Of a DNA stretch of 64,000 nt, positions 58,591 to 64,000 are shown piece after piece. Each line of letters opens with the position of its first letter. Within the stretch, counting starts at the first letter, position 1. Source of the stretch: Symsagittifera roscoffensis (taxonomy: Eukaryota > Xenacoelomorpha > Acoela > Convolutidae); assembly GCF_963678635.1 (NCBI RefSeq), contig NC_087071.1, forward strand, positions 20,337,613 through 20,401,612. The letters run 5' to 3'. The notes beneath the pieces were generated by a model. That model searched no databases. It saw only the letters and a list, made by a program, of their open reading frames with translations, and had not been told where the DNA came from. Both the position numbers and the translations under genes were made by a program.

Positions 58591-61457
58591 TCATGTCACA
58601 GGGGAAAAAAATAATTAAATACACAGATGCGAAGCAAAGCTTTCCACCACTTGGAATAAAACATATAAAGATCATTGCAAGCTAGCAGACAGGAAACAAA
58701 ACGAGAGCCAATTAACCAAAAAAAATCGACAAAATCTACGAAATCCAAATAAAAATTTCAAGATAAAAATTATGAAAATACAAGTAAATCCAGGTTGATA
58801 AAACAACTAACTGCAGGAGTAAATGAAAGAGTCAAAACAACGGAAAATTGAGCAGAGCAAAACAAAACAATATAATTTGATGTCGCAACTAAGTCGACAA
58901 AAAATAAGCTGACAAAAATAGGCCGACAGCACACAAATAATAGCCCGACAAAAAAAATACGTTTTATCATCCGACAAAAAACGCAAAAATCCCCATTTGA
59001 AAAAAAAATAGGTCCTGGTCATTTTTGATTCCAGGACTTTTGCCGTTCCACGCGTATTCGTTACCTCCGGATCAAGGTTGGCGGAGTTACCAAGAAAACT
59101 GGAAAAAAATTATGAATCAAGACACCCAGTGATTCTGTTAAACAACTTATTAACCCGAAAAAAGTATAGATTCAGAATTCATAACGCTTCCTAATCATTA
59201 GCGTAAAAATAGCTGAATTGGGAAGAAGTGATACTTACAAAAACTATTTTGGTTCGGAAAATCTACAAGCATTTTCTGCCTATACCAATATGCGTGCCTA
59301 AATGAAACTGCACAGTCGAAGAGAATCATAATTCATATTCAGAAAATTGTTGATTCGGCCGAAGACCAGGGTGGTATGATATATCATTTACTTAGCCTTT
59401 GAGTCGGTTTGAAGCCAAGCTTTGTTCGCACTATTTTGGGCTCTACATGTAGTTCTGCTGGGTAGGTTTCATAAAATCGCGTTTTATGACTGAAACGAAA
59501 ACTGAAGTTTCCGCGTCGCGTCGCGTCGCTATGATTCAGATTCAAATTCTATTATGAAACTCTTGAATGAGGGGAATTTTTTGTAAAAAGCTGAAAATAT
59601 AGTCAAAGCCAAATTGTTCCCAATATCTCTGTCAACAAATTTGAACGAATTTTAAAACACTAAAACTACTCCTTTTGACGTCGGAAATTAATGTATATTC
59701 GGTTCAGAACGTAAAAAAAACAATAAACTATTACTAACCTAAAAAGCGTGGCAGAGGGTCACCGATATTACAGCAGGCGTCACGCATCGATTAACACTTA
59801 GAGATAAAGAACTTAGTCATATCTCCAACACTCAGTTGGCTTCGTAAAAATTCTTAGATAAAATGTAAATTAAAACTTTGCACCAAAATATGTATGAAAC
59901 AATTCAGTCTGAAATAAACATTACCATTTATGCTTCTAGTTAAACTCTGGACATTTAAAACACAGGCAACAGAGGTAGATGGGATAAGTGAGAATAGAAA
60001 TGAATTATAGAGATGAAATAAATTTTGGGTCTTTAAATCGTACAGCAAGATATTCAGCGTTGTTCAATGCATAAGAATCTAGAATAACGGATGTTGTAGT
60101 ATCCTTACACTTTTTTTTTAAATCTTAAGGCTCAATTTGAGTGAAATGAAAAGACCACAAATTTTTGAGCAGTTAAGTTAGAGCATCAATTTAGTATAGT
60201 ACCAACAATTGGGAATGGGCCATAGTTTTCAGTAGTTGACAGCAAAAGACAAAATAAGAGAAAACAAAAAAAAATAAAAACAAGCGGTGGGTATTCTGAG
60301 GTTTCTGGTTTATACTTAGATTTTTAGCTGTCAACTACTTTAAACCAGCGATAGGGAATGGTGTTAGTTAGAGATAGGTATTGATCATTCATAGAATTTA
60401 GCATTTAAAAGATCAAAGATCTCCGAATCAGAGACATGAATGAAATGAGAAAATATACTCAATATGATTAAGCAATTATCAATCAGTAATCAGTAAATCA
60501 ATTCAATTAGCACATCAAGATGTTTCTCTTCAAGCCTTTTATTTTAATAGCATTGTCATAAAATTAATTCATAACAGTATTTCTATTTCTTTAATAAATC
60601 TTTTACTTAATAAAAATAAAGTCAATTTCATGATCTCTGGTCTTCATGATTAGTGGTCAAAAAGATTTAATCTTTTGAAAGAAAACACCATTTTACCGTA
60701 AAATCAAAAGATGTCGTCCATAACCTTCGAAGCATGACTATTTTGTTGCATTTTAGCATGTAAAATTTGACATATTGTGCGTTTCGAGCTCTTACTACAA
60801 TAATATTTGAGTAAAGTCTGGTTAAAATCTGATCACGCTTAATATGTTTAAGGTTCAATGACCTATAATCGATTAAATTTCTGAAATGTCTGAACATTGA
60901 GCAAACTTTGCAGTTTCTGTAAATATCAACTACGATTGGAAAAGTGCAAATCAAGGCCAAATTCAAACATTTACGAAATCTGCATCAACTAATCTCGTTT
61001 TTCCAGCCGTTTGCAGTTTTTTTATTTTTGGAAAATTCTGGCTAGTTTTCATTTTACGCGTCAGAAATTGAAAATTTGAGGCTGAAACTGTTTAGCAACT
61101 CTAGTGTAAATTTATTTTGCAACAAAAACATGAACCTTGAATTCAGACTGCCTCCTTTTTTAGAAACATGATATCATCGATCAAAAATTGAAAAAATTTG
61201 GCAGGTACTTACAAACTACTAGAAAGCCCACCTCTTTCAGGTTACAAATAGAACTGTATTTCATTCGAAATTATATACACAATTTCAATAGAATTGGGTC
61301 TAACAATGGATCAATTTTTTTTTCAAAAATGTATGGTAAACTTTAGCTCCATCTGCAATTTCTCGAAATTCGTGCATGAAAATGGCATTTGTCTTATCAT
61401 CTGCTCTAGATTTCATTTCGAGGCAAATTAGATCATTCAAACTCGACCCAAAATGAT
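58591..61457. other. Intergenic, repeats and no supported gene
   Basis: 59150-59400 is a diverged copy of 54940-55200 (attgattcggccgaaaaccagg type phrases). A gcgtcgcgtcgcgtcgct repeat lies at about 59510. A minus-strand open frame at 60667-60966 (99 codons, Arg- and Tyr-rich, non-ATG start) shows no motif and lies downstream of the phosphatase stop. Nothing else recognised. Confidence 0.4.
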
Positions 61458-61738
61458 TTAAGCATCAGTTGATGTAAGTTCGGACAAGTTCTCTTTAGTT
61501 TCAGACAAATCCATATTTTTAGCATCGCCCACATTTATCGGTTGCTTAACTTCAATTTCCGGAAGGATGGAACAGATATTGTGTTCAGGCAGCAAGATTT
61601 CAGAGTCATTGCCATCATTGATATGATCATCTGCTTTAGTACCTTCCATTTCCTCCTCGCTTCCACTAATTTTGACTGAGTTATTTGATATAATTTCGGT
61701 CGTGACCTTTGTGCGATTTACGTCGCCGTTAGCATCGA
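61458..61738 (-). CDS. Phosphatase gene, last coding exon
   Basis: The acceptor gcatttcag at 61739-61740 is followed by TC GAT GCT AAC. The two bases complete the codon left open by the exon at 62975 (ATA G|TC GAT), so the frame runs on as IVDANGDVNRTKV. The exon encodes an acidic, Ser/Asn-rich tail (SGSEEEMEGTKADDHIND, EVKQPINVGDAKNMDL) and stops at 61458. No domain was recognised in it. Confidence 0.7.
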
Positions 61739-62974
61739 CTGAAATGCATTTGTCTAATTTTGTAATTCCAGCCTTAAAACTGACATTAAAAACTTACACT
61801 GATAAATTGGAAATCCAAAATTTTTTAGATACTTTGAAAAAGCTATTATGCAGAAGAAATGAAGTTTACGTCACCTTCAATTAGCTCATAGGAGCCATCC
61901 AAAAAACAAAGAATCACGAATAACCTGACTGCTAATTTGAAAATATTCTTAAAAAAACATCTACATCTGCTCCCACTCGGAATCAAACGCGCTACTATCA
62001 GACTTTAACTACTGCATCACAGATGCAGGAAAATAACACTTTGCATTAAAAACACAGACAGTAATGAATGCAACTTTGGAGCAGACAAATTTCAATTTGG
62101 TTAACCATATCGAAGCTCACATTATTTTTTCGCTGAGTAAAATAAATCAATTTGAAGACTATTTGATTAGTTATCCTAAGCGAACCGCTGAAACTAGACA
62201 ATTTAAGAGTAAAATCGAACTTCATCTTTTCCTAGCTCAAATGAAGAACATAGCAAACAGATAGTTCGAAAAGAGTCATGAATGCAAGGTAACAGAAAAA
62301 AATGATAATTGTTTACAAGTATGGTCCCCTTAAAAAACTCGTTCAGAACTCGTTTACGGAACCAATCTTAAAATCAGAATAAAGATAGTTCCTAAGTTTT
62401 ACCTGTGACTTGCTAATTTTTTCAAATTTAGCTTAAAGAGAAATTTAAAGGCGAATCTATCGAAATTTTTTTAACAGGTTTTCCTTTTGTTTTCATTTAC
62501 TTGAAGTACTAGTATTTCTCAGGTAGTTTTCTAGTATTTTTCAAGTGGTCTGGCGGGACCACACTTCTGAACAAGTTTTTATTGCATGGGACTCATCAAA
62601 AACGGCGGGATCATTCTTCTAAACGAGTACCAAAAAATATATGGCTCTTTGAAGTTCAAGAACAATTTATGATTGACACATTTTTGATGAAAATATCCCA
62701 ATTTGATAAAAACTGGATCAATATGTTAATTTTTAATTCTGCAGGAAAAACTGTAAATTAAATTCTACTTTCGAAACTAGAAGTTGATCACGTTTTTCGT
62801 GCCCTTCACACTTTTGCTGTTCAATAGTGGAGTTTTCCTTAACAAAAGAAATGAATAAACTTAAAAAGAAATCAAACCGCGAAAAATTCCTGAAAAAAAA
62901 TACAAAAAAAAGTCGCCAAGACCTATATAAGAGTATTCACTAAGTTCATGACTCTTAAAACGAAAACGACTCAC
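61739..62974 (-). other. Intron of the phosphatase gene
   Basis: 1236 bases, GTGAGT to TTTCAG. On the minus strand it holds a third tRNA-like pair (A-box-like TGATGCAGTAGTT from 62019, B-box-like GTTTGATTCCG at 61988-61978), with spacing too short for a tRNA. A fragment of the R1 repeat lies at 62650-62840. A plus-strand open frame at 62064-62264 begins with ATG but shows no motif. Confidence 0.5.
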
Positions 62975-63347
62975 CTATTTCGGACCTGACCATACTACTA
63001 GTTGGCGTCATGACCTTCAGCTCAATTTTGTTCACATCCAACAACTTTCGATCTTCATCGTCCGTTTTTCCTTGTTCAAAATCATCAATCTGTATTTTTA
63101 CATCTGCCGTTCCCGTGTCCAAATCAGTGAAATTTGGACTATTCACACCCGATATATTCTGTTTAATTTCATTTTGTTCATCTTTGGTCACACCACATAG
63201 TTCTAAATATTGACCGATAGAAGAGTAATGAAGCTTTATATACTCAATGATATGTTGCATAGTTTCTGGGTCTGATTTTGTCCAATCGTCGCTTAAGCCG
63301 TAATTGTCATTGATTTCGGCCAACACTTTTTCTGTTCTCAAAAGGTC
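62975..63347 (-). CDS. Phosphatase gene, exon with C-terminal helical part of the catalytic domain
   Basis: Acceptor catgtttag precedes GAC CTT TTG at 63347, phase 0 with the catalytic exon; the donor ATAG|GTGAGT ends it. The frame reads LLRTEKVLAEINDNYGLSDD, ETMQHIIEYIKLHYSSIG and QYLELCGVTKDEQNEIKQ. This matches the C-terminal helices of the Y_phosphatase3 family (an Asn/Asp-Tyr-Gly turn, a helix ending in HYGS/SIxxYL, then a LGxxxDExxxL-like helix). After about residue 65 of the exon the sequence becomes an acidic linker (GKTDDEDRKLLDVNKIELKV). Confidence 0.8.
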
Positions 63348-63769
63348 CTAAACATGCGAATATTTAAAATTAAAGTTCAAACTTTCGGAAAATTCTTAAC
63401 GTTATCTTCAGACAAATTGCTATCAAAACTACAGAAAACTTGTTTGTCCATAGAATAATCGGTGCCGCAGAATGAAAATGATAAACTAAAATCTTGCTTT
63501 TAACCCTTCCATCCCCTTTCCTCTCAAAACTTCAATTAATTTCCCATGTCATGCGCATTTTCATTTCAAATTCATATGATTAAAATATTTTAAAATAGAA
63601 ATTGAATAGTTAACAGAAATCAATTATGAGTTCCACAAAAAGTCACACAATCTAATAAGAATTGATTTCTCCTTCATTTATTTGCACTTTGCAAGACCTC
63701 AAAGAATCAAATGCAATTCAAATTCACTCAATGAAAAAAGCCACCCACGCTTCATAGCACTTCACTTAC

Positions 63770-63918
63770 GTATGATTTTGCATAATGAGAGACTATGTGT
63801 TTTTCGTCATATTCAAGCAGCATCTGAAGCAGTGCAATAATCAGTCCTGTTCGATCTTTTCCTTGCGTGCAATTTACCAGCACTGGAAAACGTGAACTGG
63901 CTGTAAACACTTGTAAAG
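63770..63918 (-). CDS. Phosphatase gene, catalytic exon (CX5R)
   Basis: The acceptor aatgtttcag at 63919-63920 and donor TCATAC|GTAAGT bound a 149-base exon, two carried bases plus 49 codons. It reads RFPVLVNCTQGKDRTGLII, then ALLQMLLEYDEKHIVSHYAK. C-T-Q-G-K-D-R is the CX5R phosphate-binding loop, with nucleophilic Cys codon at 63871-63869. The GKDRTG signature is that of the Y_phosphatase3 group (PF13350-like), whose members dephosphorylate protein tyrosine/serine or lipids. The residue before Cys is Asn, where His is usual. Upstream exons with the N-terminal fold and general acid lie outside the window, so activity and substrate cannot be judged. Confidence 0.85.
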
Positions 63919-64000
63919 CTGAAACATTGAGTTTTTTAAAATAGCTGACAGAACAAGATTCACAAGGGCAACTTATAAGATCTTATTTGCTGAGTACCAA

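Noticed and set aside
60667-60966. 99-codon minus frame downstream of the phosphatase stop
   Set aside because: No start ATG at the reported position, no clear splice sites at both ends, and no motif.

Overview
The window is AT-rich eukaryotic DNA from an invertebrate animal; I cannot place it to phylum. Evidence for an animal: a complete LC8-type dynein light chain, a multi-exon gene with an SH2-like exon and a ZU5-like exon, a spliced tyrosine-phosphatase gene, GT-AG introns of a few hundred to several thousand bases with TTTCAG/TTTAG acceptors, and many retrotransposons, MITEs and a Polinton-type polymerase relic. Gene density is low and most of the window is repeats.

Layout. 1-3300: 3' part of a large retroelement (copy 1). 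4500-4769: intact intronless LC8 gene on the minus strand. 5130-8480: short tandem arrays, an imperfect inverted repeat, a 259-bp hAT-like MITE with an exact 8-bp target duplication, an ~85-bp tandem repeat and a palindromic GATTATAATC array. 9918-24312: a second, decayed copy of the large retroelement, with gag, protease, RT, RNase H, integrase and env-like remnants, and an unrecognised 3' ORF that is also in copy 1. 24618-25111: first of three copies of a ~500-bp dispersed element. 26100-28012: the tail of another Gypsy-like element with polypurine tract and probable LTR start. 28900-31150: an inverted-repeat pair.

31389-50810 appears to hold one minus-strand host gene, or two: exons at 50552-50810 (SH2-like), about 48818-48936, 48545-48791, 47295-47548, 37003-37433 (ZU5-like) and 34253-34552, and perhaps a terminal exon at 31389-32251. 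Reading phases agree across most junctions. An apparently intact 6957-bp Gypsy-type LTR retrotransposon (39822-46778, identical 215-bp LTRs, one 1948-codon ORF) lies in the same orientation inside the intron between 37433 and 47295. A degraded Polinton/Maverick-type DNA polymerase B (35290-35995) lies in another intron.

51080-59400 is mainly satellite-like and duplicated repeats, including a ~1-kb tandem duplication. 61458-63918 holds the last three exons of a minus-strand phosphatase with a CX5R active site (NCTQGKDRTG); its upstream exons lie beyond the window.

All calls come from reading the sequence. Domain names rest on motif recognition, exon joins on splice consensus plus phase, and no database search was run.
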